Shown in pieces: positions 1-10,213 of a DNA stretch of 64,000 nt. The DNA lies in NCBI GenBank assembly GCA_041163745.1, contig JBEAQU010000015.1, positions 1-64,000 on the forward strand, in the 5' to 3' direction. The stretch is from UBA6168 sp041163745. GTDB lineage: Bacteria; Bacteroidota; Bacteroidia; Chitinophagales; Saprospiraceae. The position numbers and the translations under genes are program-made. The notes under the pieces are model-generated. The model was not told the origin of the DNA. It saw only the letters and a program-made list of their open reading frames with translations, and did not search any database. Positions within the stretch are counted from its first letter, which is position 1; each line of letters starts with the position of its first letter.

Positions 1-180
1 AGCCAAATTCTCTAAAATTCGTAGTCCGGCGCTTTCCGCGAAGCGGGGAACAAGAACCACCCTGGCACACCCAATCCGCCATGCTATCATCCCTTCGGCC
101 GCGATATCGCACGTCAACCCCTCCTCCATGCGGAACCGACAATTTGAATTGCACCCGCGGCAACAGCCGTTTTTTTCTGA
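1..180 (+). repeat. Dispersed palindromic repeat, copy A (cut by window start)
   Basis: The first ~180 bases align by eye to 16749-16870 and to 58432-58605. All three share a start block (AGCCAAATTCTCTAAAATT or a close variant), then a GC-rich palindrome with a GAA loop (CCGCGAAGCGG here, 36-46), then a conserved tail. Copies A and C also share GCGGAACCGACAATT near their right ends. The copy begins at the window edge, so its left part is unknown. It sits directly upstream of the M28 peptidase gene. Confidence 0.75.
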
Positions 181-187
181 AAAATGG

Positions 188-195
188 TACTTTCG
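188..195 (+). promoter_or_regulatory. Possible -7 box for the M28 peptidase
   Basis: TACTTTCG differs from the Bacteroidota -7 consensus TAnnTTTG by one base and lies about 78 bases before the peptidase start. No clear -33 TTTG is visible, only a T-run near 170-177. Weak call. Confidence 0.25.
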
Positions 196-272
196 AAAAA
201 AAAGCTTTCCGGAAATGGTGTAACAACGCCGTTTCGGTAGCCGGATGTTTTCATCATCAAATCAAAGATACC

Positions 273-1835
273 ATGAAAAGAAGTCTACCGATGCTGATGG
301 CCATGGTCCTGGTCTGTCCGATGCTTGCCCAGGATATGGCGCCCGTGCTTTCCGATGTGACCCTGTCATTGGACGGGTCGACCGTCCTGATCCAATACGA
401 CCTGTCGCATCCGCAAGGGACACCTGCGGAGGTGCGCCTGTTCGCGGGCCTGGCCGGGACGGGCCAGTTGGACCTGCCCACCGGGTCGGCGGCCGGTGCG
501 GTCGGCTTGGGCGTCGAACCGGGAACAGGGAAGACCATCGTCTGGGAGATCGGGCCGTGGTTGGCCGACCCGACGGTGTCCGGCATCGAATTTCGCCTGG
601 TGGCGGAGGATCCGAACCCGGTGGACATACAGGCCGTCGTGGACGGTGTGGACAGCAACCGGATTCGCAACGACCTGGCGCAGTTGGAAGGAATCCGGCA
701 CCGCAATGCCGATCCCGGCCACCTGGCGGCGGTACAGGCCCGCCTGGTGGACAGTCTGTCGGCTTGGGGCTGGTTGGTATCCGAGCATCTGTTCCCCTAC
801 GGTTCCTACACCGGACGCAACATATTGGCACAGCGTCCGGGCATCACCTCGCCGGATACGGCCTTTCTGGTCGGCGCCCATTACGACGGCGTGGCGGTGA
901 CACCGGGCGCGGACGACAACGCTTCCGGGGTGGCCGGTTGCCTGGAGGTGATGCGGGTGTTGGCGCCGTATCATTTCCGGAACACCCTGCGGATGGCGGC
1001 GTTCGACCTGGAGGAAGTCGGCTTGGTCGGCAGTGGCCGATACGTTCAGGAAATGATTCCCGACGAGGAGACCATCGCCGGGTTTCTCAACCTGGAGATG
1101 GTCGGGTACTACACGGAGGCGCCGAACTCCCAGACACTGCCGGCCGGTTTCCAGTTGCTGTACCCGGACTTGTACGACGAACTGGCGGCGGAAGGCTTCC
1201 GGGGGGATTTCCTAAACAATGTAGGGGAGGCGGTGCACTCCGTCGCCCTGATGAGCCAATTTGCGGCGGCTGCCGCGGAACATGTCCCGTCCCTTAAGGT
1301 GAAATCCCTGGCGGCGCCCACCGCCTGGCAAACCCTCACCCCGGACCTGGGCCGCAGTGACCATGCGCCTTTCTGGGTAGACGGGATACCGGCTTTGATG
1401 CTGACGGACGGCTCGGAATTCCGGAACCCGAATTACCACACTCCCAACGACACACTCGGGAGTCTGCATTTCACCTTTCTTTCGTCGGTTGTCAAGGCTA
1501 CGGTGGCGACCTTGGCCACGCTGGCGGACATCCGCCTGGCGGACACCTGGGAAGGAACGCTGACCTGGCCGGTAGCGGTGCGGTCGGTGTCCGGCCTGTG
1601 CCGCCTGGTGGTCGTGCCCAATCCGGCCGCCACGACCTTGCAACTTCGTTGGCCGGACTGTCTGCGGACAGACGCTCAGGTGCTGACACTGAGCGATATG
1701 GATGGAAAGGTGGTGCATAGGCAATCGGTTGCACCCGATCGTACCGATCACTGCGTTCTGCAGGTTTCGGACCTTCCGAGAGGTTCGTATGTCCTCCGCC
1801 TGGGGTCTGCGCAAGCGGTGGTCCTGTTGCAGTAG
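273..1835 (+). CDS. Secreted M28-family zinc aminopeptidase with T9SS sorting domain
   Basis: A 520-residue protein. The start at 273 is chosen because a signal peptide follows at once (MKRSLPMLMAMVLVCPMLAQ), while the 64 codons open upstream fall in repeat DNA. The M28 metallopeptidase core spans about residues 120-430. Likely zinc ligands and catalytic residues are H203 and D205 in GAHYDG, D214 in GADDNASG, E247/E248 in DLEEVGLVG, E275 in LNLEMVGYY and H389 in NYHTPNDT, with H364 in SDHAPFW. These match the order in co-catalytic two-zinc aminopeptidases. The last ~75 residues contain VVPNPAATTLQLRW and a glycine-containing final strand, the form of a type A T9SS C-terminal signal, so export to the surface or medium is inferred. 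Substrate specificity cannot be read from the sequence. Confidence 0.9.
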   Translation: MKRSLPMLMAMVLVCPMLAQDMAPVLSDVTLSLDGSTVLIQYDLSHPQGTPAEVRLFAGLAGTGQLDLPTGSAAGAVGLGVEPGTGKTIVWEIGPWLADPTVSGIEFRLVAEDPNPVDIQAVVDGVDSNRIRNDLAQLEGIRHRNADPGHLAAVQARLVDSLSAWGWLVSEHLFPYGSYTGRNILAQRPGITSPDTAFLVGAHYDGVAVTPGADDNASGVAGCLEVMRVLAPYHFRNTLRMAAFDLEEVGLVGSGRYVQEMIPDEETIAGFLNLEMVGYYTEAPNSQTLPAGFQLLYPDLYDELAAEGFRGDFLNNVGEAVHSVALMSQFAAAAAEHVPSLKVKSLAAPTAWQTLTPDLGRSDHAPFWVDGIPALMLTDGSEFRNPNYHTPNDTLGSLHFTFLSSVVKATVATLATLADIRLADTWEGTLTWPVAVRSVSGLCRLVVVPNPAATTLQLRWPDCLRTDAQVLTLSDMDGKVVHRQSVAPDRTDHCVLQVSDLPRGSYVLRLGSAQAVVLLQ

Positions 1836-1889
1836 GGCGGGCAGGGGAGGCCAACCTGTCCCGGTGCAGCCTGCATCCGCCAAATTGCG

Positions 1890-1897
1890 TACGTTTG
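1890..1897 (+). promoter_or_regulatory. -7 promoter box (TACGTTTG) for the SNF2 helicase
   Basis: An exact match to TAnnTTTG ending 22 bases before the helicase ATG, which would give a leader of roughly 15-17 nt. The -33 element is not clear. Confidence 0.45.
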
Positions 1898-1919
1898 CAT
1901 CGAAAAAACAGCATTCAGG

Positions 1920-4900
1920 ATGCAGTCAGCGCAAGCGAAAAGCCCAACGCCTACAGGTCAGCATACGATTGTCTTCGATATACGTCGGTATCTCACCGGT
2001 GGTTGGTATGTACCGATCGCCTTGGTGGCCCGTCAGGAGGAATCGGGTAAGCTCGGTTATACGGCCCAGTACGCCACCGCCGCCACCATCGGATCCTACG
2101 GATTTGAGATGACACCGCTGCTGACCAGGCTGTTCGACATCATCGGAAGCTTGTCTGAAGCCACGCTGCAGGCGCGGTTCAGCCCGCCCAAGCGAAGCCC
2201 CAGACCCTTGGCAGAGCTGTTGCAGCAAGCGGACATCAAGCCGGTGGTGGAGAAATATGTGCATCGGCAGATGGACCAGTTCCTGCGATTGGTGCAGGTG
2301 AACGGCTTCCCGATGACTTTTCTGTCGGAAAAGAAAAGTCCGCTGGAGGACATGCGGATCCGGTTCGCGGAATCGGAAATCCGGCCGCACCTTATTTTCC
2401 GACGGACACCGACCGGTGTCCGGTACCGGCTGAATTTCACGACTGGAACCGAGCGTTGGCTGGTCCGTTGGAAGCGGGTGATTCCGTTGACCAACCATCC
2501 CGGTTGGTTGTTGGTGGCGGACACGCTGTATCCCTTGCCGGAGTTGAACGGCTATCTGGTGAAGCCCTTCCTGCAGCAGGACGAGGTCATGGTGCCCAAC
2601 CACCTGTTGCGCAGTTATTTTCAGAAGTTCGTGATGCGGGCGGTGGAAAAAACCGAAATCGAGGCCGAAGGCTTCGACATTTCGACCACCCGCCGGATGG
2701 AGGGCTGCGAACTGTCCCTGGTCCGGCACCTGTTCGACAACCGTTGGTTGCTGGGGGTCCGGTTCCACTATGCCGGCGCATCCTTTCCGCAATACGACAG
2801 CCGGCAGTTTCGTACAGCCCTTCATTTCGGAGAAGGGGAGGAGATCCGGATCGCGCAGGTGAAGCGGGATCCGGAAAAGGAGGAACGCTACCTTTCTGCC
2901 CTACGGCAGGCCGGTCTGCGCCAAACGGAGGGGCACCTGTGGGAATGGTCCGGCGAGGAGACCGGGACATCGGTGCCCGTCGGGGAGGATGCCGCCTTGT
3001 TCGACGCCATCGGTTGGCTCTCGGACCACCGGGCCCTGCTGGAGGAGGCTGGTTTTCGGGTGGCGGACTTACAGCTGGGCGACCGGGTGTACTGCCTGCA
3101 GCCGGCTACCTTGGAGCAATCCCTGCAGCAGGGGAACGACTGGTTCGACCTGCAGATCACCCTGCGGGTCGGGGAGCATGTCCTGCCCTTCGCCGTCCTG
3201 GTTCCCAACATCCGGGAAGGGAACCGCCTGTATCAGCTGCCCGACGGGATGGTCTTTGTCATCCCCTCGGAATGGATGACCCGCTTCCACGAGGTGGCCC
3301 ACCTAGGGAAAGTGGAGGGAGATGTCATTCGGCTCGCCAAGAGCCAGCGGCCGCTGCTGCCAACCCTCGGTTGGGAAGCCCCGGCGGCGGAGCAGACGGA
3401 AGCGCCGCCCTTCCTGGTGCCGTCGCTGCTCCGGGCAACCTTGCGACCGTACCAATTGGAAGGCGTGAAGTGGTTGGTCCGGCATTACCAGGAAAACCTC
3501 GGTGCCTGCCTGGCGGATGACATGGGTCTTGGCAAAACCCTGCAGACCCTCGCAGTCCTGCTCCACGCCCGGGAGCGACTGTTGGCCGCTGCCAGGCCCG
3601 GGAGGAAAACGCCCGCCGGTCAGCAGGAACTCTTCGACCAGGAGGATTGCTTCCCCTTGCGGACACTCATCCTGCTGCCCGCCTCCCTTGTGTTCAACTG
3701 GGACCTGGAAATCCGCAAATTCGCACCCGGACTCACCATCTGCCGCCATACCGGCTCCCAACGGACGCGGGATGCGCGCATCCTGTCGCGATATGACATC
3801 ATCCTGTCCACCTACCAGACCGCCCGCCAGGACATGGCCCTGCTGCGGACCATCCATTGGGAATACATCATCCTGGACGAAAGCCAGTATATCAAGAACC
3901 CGCAAAGCGCCGTCTTCAAAGCCTTGGGCAGCCTTGCCGCCCACCACCGGATCAGCCTGAGCGGTACGCCCATCGAGAACTCCTTGTCCGACCTCTGGGC
4001 GCAGATGCAATTCCTCAATCCCGGCATGTTGGGCTCTTTCCCCTACTTCCGGAAACATTTCATCCTGCCTATCGAAAAAAAAGGGGACGAACAGAAAAAG
4101 GCAGCCCTGCGGACCCTCGTGGAGCCTTACCTGCTCCGCCGAACCAAGGAGGAAGTCGCCCCGGACCTCCCGGCCCTGAGCCAACAGGTTTTTTACGTCG
4201 AAATGAGTCCCGCACAGGCCAGCCGCTACGAACGGGAGAAATCCGCTGTCCGTAACCAACTGCTGCGCCTCGGCGACCCTTCCCTGCCGGGTAACCGCCT
4301 GGCCGTACTGGCCGCCCTCACCCGACTCCGGCAACTGTGCAACCACCCCGCCTTGGTCGACCTGCCGGGCAGCGAACACACCCTCCTTCCGCCTGCCGAT
4401 CCTTCCGAGGAAAACGGGGAGAGCGGCAAGTTTACGGATGTGCTGGAATACTGGGACAAAATCCGAAAATCAGGACACAAAGTACTGATATTCAGTTTTT
4501 TTGAAAAATTTCTCCAACTCTTCCGGGCTCATTTCGACAAAGAAAGGCTGCCTTACGCCTGGCTGACAGGCGCCGTCAGCCAGGCCGACCGCGAACGGGC
4601 GGTGACATCCTTTTCCGAAGACCCCCGCATCCAGGCCTTCTTCATCACCACCAAGGCCGGCGGTACCGGTCTCAACCTCACGGCCGCGGACTATGTCTTC
4701 CTCCTGGATCCCTGGTGGAACCCTTTTGTGGAAAACCAGGCCATCGCCCGTGCGCACCGCCTGGGACAAACGGAAAAGGTCGTCGCCGTGCGGTTCATCG
4801 CCCGGGATACCATCGAAGAGAAAATCCTACGCCTCCAGGAAAGGAAATCCCAGCTCGCAGCGGAATTCCTTTCTTCTCCGGAGGATATCTTCCTTTCCCG

Positions 4901-4928
4901 TGACAACCTGGAGGAACTCCTGCGCTGA
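1920..4928 (+). CDS. SNF2-family DEAD/DEAH-box helicase
   Basis: A 1002-residue Swi2/Snf2-type ATPase, expected to translocate on double-stranded DNA and remodel nucleoprotein in the cytoplasm. The N-terminal half (~1-480) is a divergent bacterial extension. The helicase core follows: motif I DDMGLGKT (~533-541), motif II DESQ (~652) in place of DEAH/DEAQ, motif III SGTPIENSLSDLW (~680), then the C-terminal RecA-like lobe with KAGGTGLNL and the motif VI region QAIARAHRLGQ (~940). The final IEEKIL and RLQERK segments are typical of this family. Its start is 84 bases after the peptidase stop, with its own TAnnTTTG box, so it may be transcribed separately. The bacterial members lack a firm physiological role, and no restriction or defence partner is adjacent. 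Confidence 0.92.
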   Translation: MQSAQAKSPTPTGQHTIVFDIRRYLTGGWYVPIALVARQEESGKLGYTAQYATAATIGSYGFEMTPLLTRLFDIIGSLSEATLQARFSPPKRSPRPLAELLQQADIKPVVEKYVHRQMDQFLRLVQVNGFPMTFLSEKKSPLEDMRIRFAESEIRPHLIFRRTPTGVRYRLNFTTGTERWLVRWKRVIPLTNHPGWLLVADTLYPLPELNGYLVKPFLQQDEVMVPNHLLRSYFQKFVMRAVEKTEIEAEGFDISTTRRMEGCELSLVRHLFDNRWLLGVRFHYAGASFPQYDSRQFRTALHFGEGEEIRIAQVKRDPEKEERYLSALRQAGLRQTEGHLWEWSGEETGTSVPVGEDAALFDAIGWLSDHRALLEEAGFRVADLQLGDRVYCLQPATLEQSLQQGNDWFDLQITLRVGEHVLPFAVLVPNIREGNRLYQLPDGMVFVIPSEWMTRFHEVAHLGKVEGDVIRLAKSQRPLLPTLGWEAPAAEQTEAPPFLVPSLLRATLRPYQLEGVKWLVRHYQENLGACLADDMGLGKTLQTLAVLLHARERLLAAARPGRKTPAGQQELFDQEDCFPLRTLILLPASLVFNWDLEIRKFAPGLTICRHTGSQRTRDARILSRYDIILSTYQTARQDMALLRTIHWEYIILDESQYIKNPQSAVFKALGSLAAHHRISLSGTPIENSLSDLWAQMQFLNPGMLGSFPYFRKHFILPIEKKGDEQKKAALRTLVEPYLLRRTKEEVAPDLPALSQQVFYVEMSPAQASRYEREKSAVRNQLLRLGDPSLPGNRLAVLAALTRLRQLCNHPALVDLPGSEHTLLPPADPSEENGESGKFTDVLEYWDKIRKSGHKVLIFSFFEKFLQLFRAHFDKERLPYAWLTGAVSQADRERAVTSFSEDPRIQAFFITTKAGGTGLNLTAADYVFLLDPWWNPFVENQAIARAHRLGQTEKVVAVRFIARDTIEEKILRLQERKSQLAAEFLSSPEDIFLSRDNLEELLR

Positions 4929-4953
4929 TCCGGCGCCGCTTCCCGCCTCCTTC

Positions 4954-4980
4954 GCCAGTCCGGGAAACTGGCACGAATTT
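4954..4980 (+). terminator. Possible terminator after the SNF2 helicase
   Basis: GCCAGT (4954-4959) and ACTGGC (4967-4972) form a 6 bp stem with a 7-base loop 26 bases after the helicase stop, followed by a short T-containing stretch. The T-tract is poor, so this is a weak intrinsic terminator at best. Confidence 0.35.
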
Positions 4981-5026
4981 TAGTATTACAAAAAATAACA
5001 ATTTAAGATATTTTTTATTCTATCGT
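4975..5026 (+). promoter_or_regulatory. AT-rich promoter region of the adhesin/SprF/OmpA operon
   Basis: About 50 strongly AT-rich bases in an otherwise GC-rich region, 75-125 bases before the adhesin start. They contain TTTTAG and GATATTTTTTATTC runs. No exact TAnnTTTG is present, so the promoter position is inferred from composition. Confidence 0.35.
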
Positions 5027-5101
5027 GGTGGCGACCGGCCGAACTTCGTGTTCGGACCGGTATGCGCTCGCTATGGCTTTTCGAACCGACACCCATTTCA
5101 G

Positions 5102-8100
5102 ATGACAAAAACTGTCTATTCCCCGATACCTCTTGCACGGATTTCCGGGCTGTTTCTCTGGTTGTTCTTCTTCCTTCCGACGACCCTGCGGGCGGAAGGG
5201 TCCAGGGATTTTATGGACCGCCCGGGCTACCGTTTGTTTCTGGACGCCCGCGATCCGCAGCAGTTCAAGGTATTTGCCGCCGAAGGGGAATTCATCCAGG
5301 TCGGTGCAAGCCATGTGGGGTTGGCCGGTGGCTTCATCCATGTGTATCGGCCGGACGGAAGCCTGGCCGCTACCTACGATGATGCCGACGGCGGCGTCGG
5401 GGTCATTTACAACCAGGTCATGGAAACAGCCGGCCCGACCGGCGGCGGCAGCCTGAACGGAAACGGTTATTTGCCCGGTACGGTGCCGGTTTCATCCGGT
5501 GAGACCGGCATCTGGACGGTCCGCTTCGGTTACCCGGTTTTCCAGTCCGCCAATTTCGGCAATCTGCCCAACAACGCCCCTTGGAACCGCACGGCAGACC
5601 AACCGACGACCGCCACCGCCATCTTGGCCTGGGACGTGACGGTCTCCACCGGCAGCCCAGCCAACCAGGGCGGTATTGTCCGGGAAGGCCGCCTGTATAC
5701 GAATGAATACCTGGCCATCATCAGCCAAAACGGCTATTCCACTTCCCCTGCCTTCTACCTGCTGGCCGCCGGGGGGTACCTCTACCGTGCGGAGATCTTG
5801 CATGCGGACCCCTATCGCTTTCCACTGAGCGCATCGGCCAAAGGACTGATGACGGCCGATGCCGCCACCACCTACCGATCCATGAACCGCACCGATGTCG
5901 TTCGATCGGCCGACCCCGCCGGCTGGCAGCCCGGCACCTATTATCAGTACGAGCCACAGGCTGCGGACCTACCCGCCTTGGGTGTCCATAACAACAAGCT
6001 GTTTTTCAACGCTCCCGATACATTGATGCCGGAAACCGCCCTGACAACGGACATCTTCCGGAACCACACCCACGAAACCTGGCTGTTCACCCTGCCTTCC
6101 CCCTTGGAACCGGTCCTCGACAGTTTCGCCGTCACCGGAAACCAACCCGACGGTACCCCCTGCGTTCCGGGCGCCCTTTCTTACGGCTCCGGAGCCACCA
6201 TCCACCTGTCATCCTCGGTAGCCGGTACGCTTACCCTCTCCCTCGACCTGGATGGCAACGGCAGTTTCGCCGACTCGGTGGACCGAGTGCTCGAACATTG
6301 GGTGGACGCCGGTGCCAACCAGCTGGAATGGGATGCGCTCGACGGTCAGGGAAATGCCCTGCCACCCGGTGAATACCAGCAACTGCTATTCAAGGCCGAC
6401 CTGCGCAACGGGGAGACCCACCTGCTGCTATCGGATGTGGAGAACAACGGAGGCGGTGTCCTGCTCAAGCTGGAAAGCGATGTGAAATCCGCCTGGTTCG
6501 ACCAGTTCTTCTACGACCACACGGCCGTCGCCGGACCGGCCAGCGGAAACGGTTCCGCCGGCGCAGCCCTCCCCACCAACCAACCTTATCTGTACGAGAA
6601 CAACTTCGGAAACAACAAGGTCCTCGATTATTGGTCTTTTGCTTATTATCCCGGGGTGGCCTTCGGCTTTCTTGACTTTGTCATCCTGATCGATTGTTCG
6701 ACCTTGCTGACTGCGGATACGGACAACGACGGCATCCGGGACCACCTGGATATCGATGACGACAACGACGGCATCACCGACCGATGGGAGTCCTGTCAGC
6801 CTGCCGGCTTCGATTGCCTGCCCGGCGGCATGGATCCCGGCGCGGATGCGGATACGGACGGCATTCCCAACTATCTCGATGCCGACGACCCGGCCCTGGA
6901 CAACAATTGTGCGGATCAGGATGACGACGGGCGCTGCGACCAGATTCCGGCGGCATACGACCTGGACGGAGACCAAATCCCCAACTTCCTGGATCCCGAC
7001 AGTGACGGCGACGGCCTGTCCGACCTCCTCGAAAGCGGCCACCAGCAGGCGGATGCCGACCTGGACGGCATGCTGGACGGCTCAGCGGCCGATTTCGGCG
7101 CGAACGGTTTGTTCCTGGCATTATCCACCGACCCGGTCGATCCCGAGGCGGACATCAATTATACCTTGCGCGACGGAGATGCCGACCTCCTGCCGGATTT
7201 TCTGGACATCGACCGCGACAACGACGGTATCCCGGATGCCTCGGAATGCGAAACGCCTCCGCTCTGCACCGATACCGACCTGGACGGCACCCCGGATGTC
7301 GACGACCTGGACAGTGATGCGGACGGACTGACCGATGCCGTGGAATGCCCGGCAGGCATTGCCTGCCCGGATGCGGACGGCGATGGCATCCCCGATTGGC
7401 GAGACTATACCTGTCATGCCGGCACGCCGGTCGCCCAGCTCGTGCCGGAGACCACCGACACGCTCCTGTGCGCCGGCCTTCCGCTGACCTTGTCCGCTTC
7501 AGGCAGCCTGTCCCTGCCGGATTCGGTCACCTTCGCCTGGACCGGTCCGGGCGGGTTTTCCCAATCCGGTCAGGCACTTGCCACCGGTCCTTTCCCGATG
7601 GACATCGCAGCGCTTGCTTCCGCCGGTGCCGGTACCTACACATTGGCTGTCCAGACCCGTTACGGTTGCCCTTCTGTCCCGCTTGCCGTGGAGGTGCAGG
7701 TGTCGGAAGCCTTGCCCTTGCCGGTGCTGACAGCCAACGACAGCATGCCTTGCCCGGGCAGCCAGGTGTTGCTGGAAGCGACGTCGGCGGGTGACCAGGA
7801 TGTCCAGTTCCTATGGTTTTTCAACGGACAATTGATTTATCCGACGGATACTTCCCTGCTGGTCCTTTCCAGTCCCAGCCCGGCACAATCCGGCACTTAT
7901 ACGGTGCAGACGACCGACGGGGTCTGTTATTCCGAAATGTCGGCCGGGTTGGATCTGCAAGTGACGGATATCGGCAGCCAGGCGCCTCAGCTGGCCCTGT
8001 CCGACGATGCGCTTTGCGAAGGGGAGACCTTGGTCCTTTCATCCGCCCCGGTGTCGGGCGGTGAGGTCACCTATGAATGGTACCACCTGTCAGGCGGAAG

Positions 8101-10159
8101 CCCCCAATGGCTCGGCGCTACCGACCAACCTACTTTTTCAATCCCGCAAGTCACGGTGGCGCAGACCGGTGGATATGCCGTGGCTGTGACGGTGGACGGC
8201 TGTGCTTCCCCGATATCGGTACCGGAAGCGGTGCTCATCGGCGCCACCCTCCCGGTACCGCCGGTGCTCCAGGTCAACGACCCCATGCCCTGCACCGGTG
8301 CCTCCCTGGTATTCCAGGCTACGGAATATCCGGGCATTACGGTCAGCTACACCTGGATGGGCAACGGGCCTGCCGGACCGTTCTCCTTGGGTACGACGCA
8401 GCTGCCGCAGCTGACGATAGACAGCGCCACCGCGGCCAATACCGGCCAGTATTTGGTGACGGTATCCACACCAGGCTGCAGCGCCGTGATGCCGTCCGCC
8501 ATCGTTTCCGTTGCGGTGAACAGCCAGTCACCTCCGCTGCCGCAGCTGGTCGCCGCCGCCACCGCATTGTGCGAAACGGACGACCTGGTGTTGAGCGCCA
8601 CCGGACCCGCCCTGCCGGGTATCCTCTATGAATGGTTCTTCGATGAAGGAGCCGGTCCGGTGTCGTTGGGCATCACGAACGAGCCCACCTTCGTTCTGGG
8701 TCCGCTGGCTCCGGCGAACAGCGGCAGCTACCTGGTGCAGTCTTCTGTCAACGGCTGCACGGCCGGTTTGTCCGAACCCGTGACGGTACAGGTCGGCAGT
8801 TACCTGACCACCGCCCCGACCCTGTCGGCATCTGCCGCTGTCCATTGCCAGGGCGAGACCCTGGTGCTGAACAGCTCCGTGCTGAGCGGAATCGGCGTCA
8901 GTTACCAATGGTATGTCGACCAGGGGAACGGCCCGGTCCTCCTGGCGGAAACAGCGGTGCCGACCTATATCATTCCCAACCTGACACCGGCCGCTTCCGG
9001 GCAGTACCTGGTGGTGGCGGCCAGTGGTGCCTGTGCGTCCCAGCCTTCCAACATCCAATTGGTGGAAGTGACGGACATGACCGGTCCGGCCATGAGCCTG
9101 TCGGTTTCGGCGGAGACCTTGTGCGCCGGGGAAACCCTGGTGCTGAACAGCGGAATATTTCCCGGGGTGGACATCACCTACGTCTGGCAGTTCGATGCCG
9201 GTGACGGCTGGGTAGTCCTTGACAGCACCGAGGCACCGACGCTCCTCCTGGAGAATCTGACAGCCGACCAGGCCGGTCTCTACGCCGTGGTGGCGTACGA
9301 CGGAGCCTGTGCGACCCAACCTTCCAACCTTCAACCCGTCCAGGTGACGGTTCCGCCGGACCTCACGGCCACCAATTCCACCGAACCGGACGCGCCGGGA
9401 TGTCTCGGCACACCGGTCCAGCTGGAGACCGCCATCCTTCCCGGGGCCGTCTACGCATGGTCCGGACCGATGGGTTTCACTTCCGCGGTTCCCAATCCGG
9501 TCTTGATGCCGGACGACCCGGCCATGGCCGGCAGCTATTCCGTAATCGTTTCATTTCAGGGATGTACGATGTCCGCCGGTCCCACCACTGTCCGGCTGTA
9601 CGATATGCCGCAAGCGGAGGATGATGCCTTCGACATCGCCGCGTCCGCCTCCCGCATCGTCCTGCCGGTGCTGGACAATGACCTTTCGGAGGGAGGCGCG
9701 GACCTGACCTTGCAACTGACGGCCGATCCACGCCACGGCACGGCCGACTGGGAGGGGTATGACCTCCTGTACACCCCGGCCCTCCATTACGAAGGTCCGG
9801 ACGTACTGACCTATGAAGTGTGCCTGGCCGATTGTCCGGACCAATGTGACGAAGCGACGGTCCGTCTTCAAATCATCGGCCAAAAAGGCTGTTTTGTTCC
9901 CAATGTGTTCACCCCGAACGGTGACGGCGCCAACGACCGGTTCCGAGTCCCCTGCCTGGAAAGCCGTTACCCGGACAACCATGTCAAGGTGTTCAACCGA
10001 TGGGGGGATCTGGTCTTCGAAGCATCGGAATACCAAAACGACTGGGACGGCCGCTACAAAGGAACGCCCTTGCCGCCCGGCACCTACTTCTACATTATCC
10101 AACTGGAGGAAGGCAGGCCGGACAACTGTCTGCAAGGTTATGTGACCATCGCCCGGTAG
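5102..10159 (+). CDS. Giant surface adhesin, Ig-like repeats, CHU_C type B T9SS signal
   Basis: A 1685-residue exported protein. The start at 5102 gives a clean signal peptide (MTKTVYSPIPLARISGLFLW, ending near LRAEG). Residues ~30-530 are an unassigned N-terminal region. Residues ~538-766 are packed with D-x-D-x-D-G motifs resembling thrombospondin type 3 calcium-binding repeats. About eight Ig-like modules of 80-90 residues follow (~775-1500), each with a cysteine near its start (for example LCEGETLVLSS). A cadherin-like stretch comes next (EDDAFDIAA...LDNDLSEGG, ~1505-1590). The end is a gliding-motility-associated CHU_C domain with PNVFTPNGDGANDRF and VFNRWGDLVFE. CHU_C is the type B T9SS signal, whose secretion in Flavobacterium SprB depends on SprF. 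The next gene here is sprF-like, 54 bases on. A role in adhesion or gliding is inferred. Confidence 0.9.
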   Translation: MTKTVYSPIPLARISGLFLWLFFFLPTTLRAEGSRDFMDRPGYRLFLDARDPQQFKVFAAEGEFIQVGASHVGLAGGFIHVYRPDGSLAATYDDADGGVGVIYNQVMETAGPTGGGSLNGNGYLPGTVPVSSGETGIWTVRFGYPVFQSANFGNLPNNAPWNRTADQPTTATAILAWDVTVSTGSPANQGGIVREGRLYTNEYLAIISQNGYSTSPAFYLLAAGGYLYRAEILHADPYRFPLSASAKGLMTADAATTYRSMNRTDVVRSADPAGWQPGTYYQYEPQAADLPALGVHNNKLFFNAPDTLMPETALTTDIFRNHTHETWLFTLPSPLEPVLDSFAVTGNQPDGTPCVPGALSYGSGATIHLSSSVAGTLTLSLDLDGNGSFADSVDRVLEHWVDAGANQLEWDALDGQGNALPPGEYQQLLFKADLRNGETHLLLSDVENNGGGVLLKLESDVKSAWFDQFFYDHTAVAGPASGNGSAGAALPTNQPYLYENNFGNNKVLDYWSFAYYPGVAFGFLDFVILIDCSTLLTADTDNDGIRDHLDIDDDNDGITDRWESCQPAGFDCLPGGMDPGADADTDGIPNYLDADDPALDNNCADQDDDGRCDQIPAAYDLDGDQIPNFLDPDSDGDGLSDLLESGHQQADADLDGMLDGSAADFGANGLFLALSTDPVDPEADINYTLRDGDADLLPDFLDIDRDNDGIPDASECETPPLCTDTDLDGTPDVDDLDSDADGLTDAVECPAGIACPDADGDGIPDWRDYTCHAGTPVAQLVPETTDTLLCAGLPLTLSASGSLSLPDSVTFAWTGPGGFSQSGQALATGPFPMDIAALASAGAGTYTLAVQTRYGCPSVPLAVEVQVSEALPLPVLTANDSMPCPGSQVLLEATSAGDQDVQFLWFFNGQLIYPTDTSLLVLSSPSPAQSGTYTVQTTDGVCYSEMSAGLDLQVTDIGSQAPQLALSDDALCEGETLVLSSAPVSGGEVTYEWYHLSGGSPQWLGATDQPTFSIPQVTVAQTGGYAVAVTVDGCASPISVPEAVLIGATLPVPPVLQVNDPMPCTGASLVFQATEYPGITVSYTWMGNGPAGPFSLGTTQLPQLTIDSATAANTGQYLVTVSTPGCSAVMPSAIVSVAVNSQSPPLPQLVAAATALCETDDLVLSATGPALPGILYEWFFDEGAGPVSLGITNEPTFVLGPLAPANSGSYLVQSSVNGCTAGLSEPVTVQVGSYLTTAPTLSASAAVHCQGETLVLNSSVLSGIGVSYQWYVDQGNGPVLLAETAVPTYIIPNLTPAASGQYLVVAASGACASQPSNIQLVEVTDMTGPAMSLSVSAETLCAGETLVLNSGIFPGVDITYVWQFDAGDGWVVLDSTEAPTLLLENLTADQAGLYAVVAYDGACATQPSNLQPVQVTVPPDLTATNSTEPDAPGCLGTPVQLETAILPGAVYAWSGPMGFTSAVPNPVLMPDDPAMAGSYSVIVSFQGCTMSAGPTTVRLYDMPQAEDDAFDIAASASRIVLPVLDNDLSEGGADLTLQLTADPRHGTADWEGYDLLYTPALHYEGPDVLTYEVCLADCPDQCDEATVRLQIIGQKGCFVPNVFTPNGDGANDRFRVPCLESRYPDNHVKVFNRWGDLVFEASEYQNDWDGRYKGTPLPPGTYFYIIQLEEGRPDNCLQGYVTIAR

Positions 10160-10213
10160 CAAGGGTGGCCGCCTCCCTGTATTTCATATCAGATCCGAAA
10201 GAAAAAGCATACG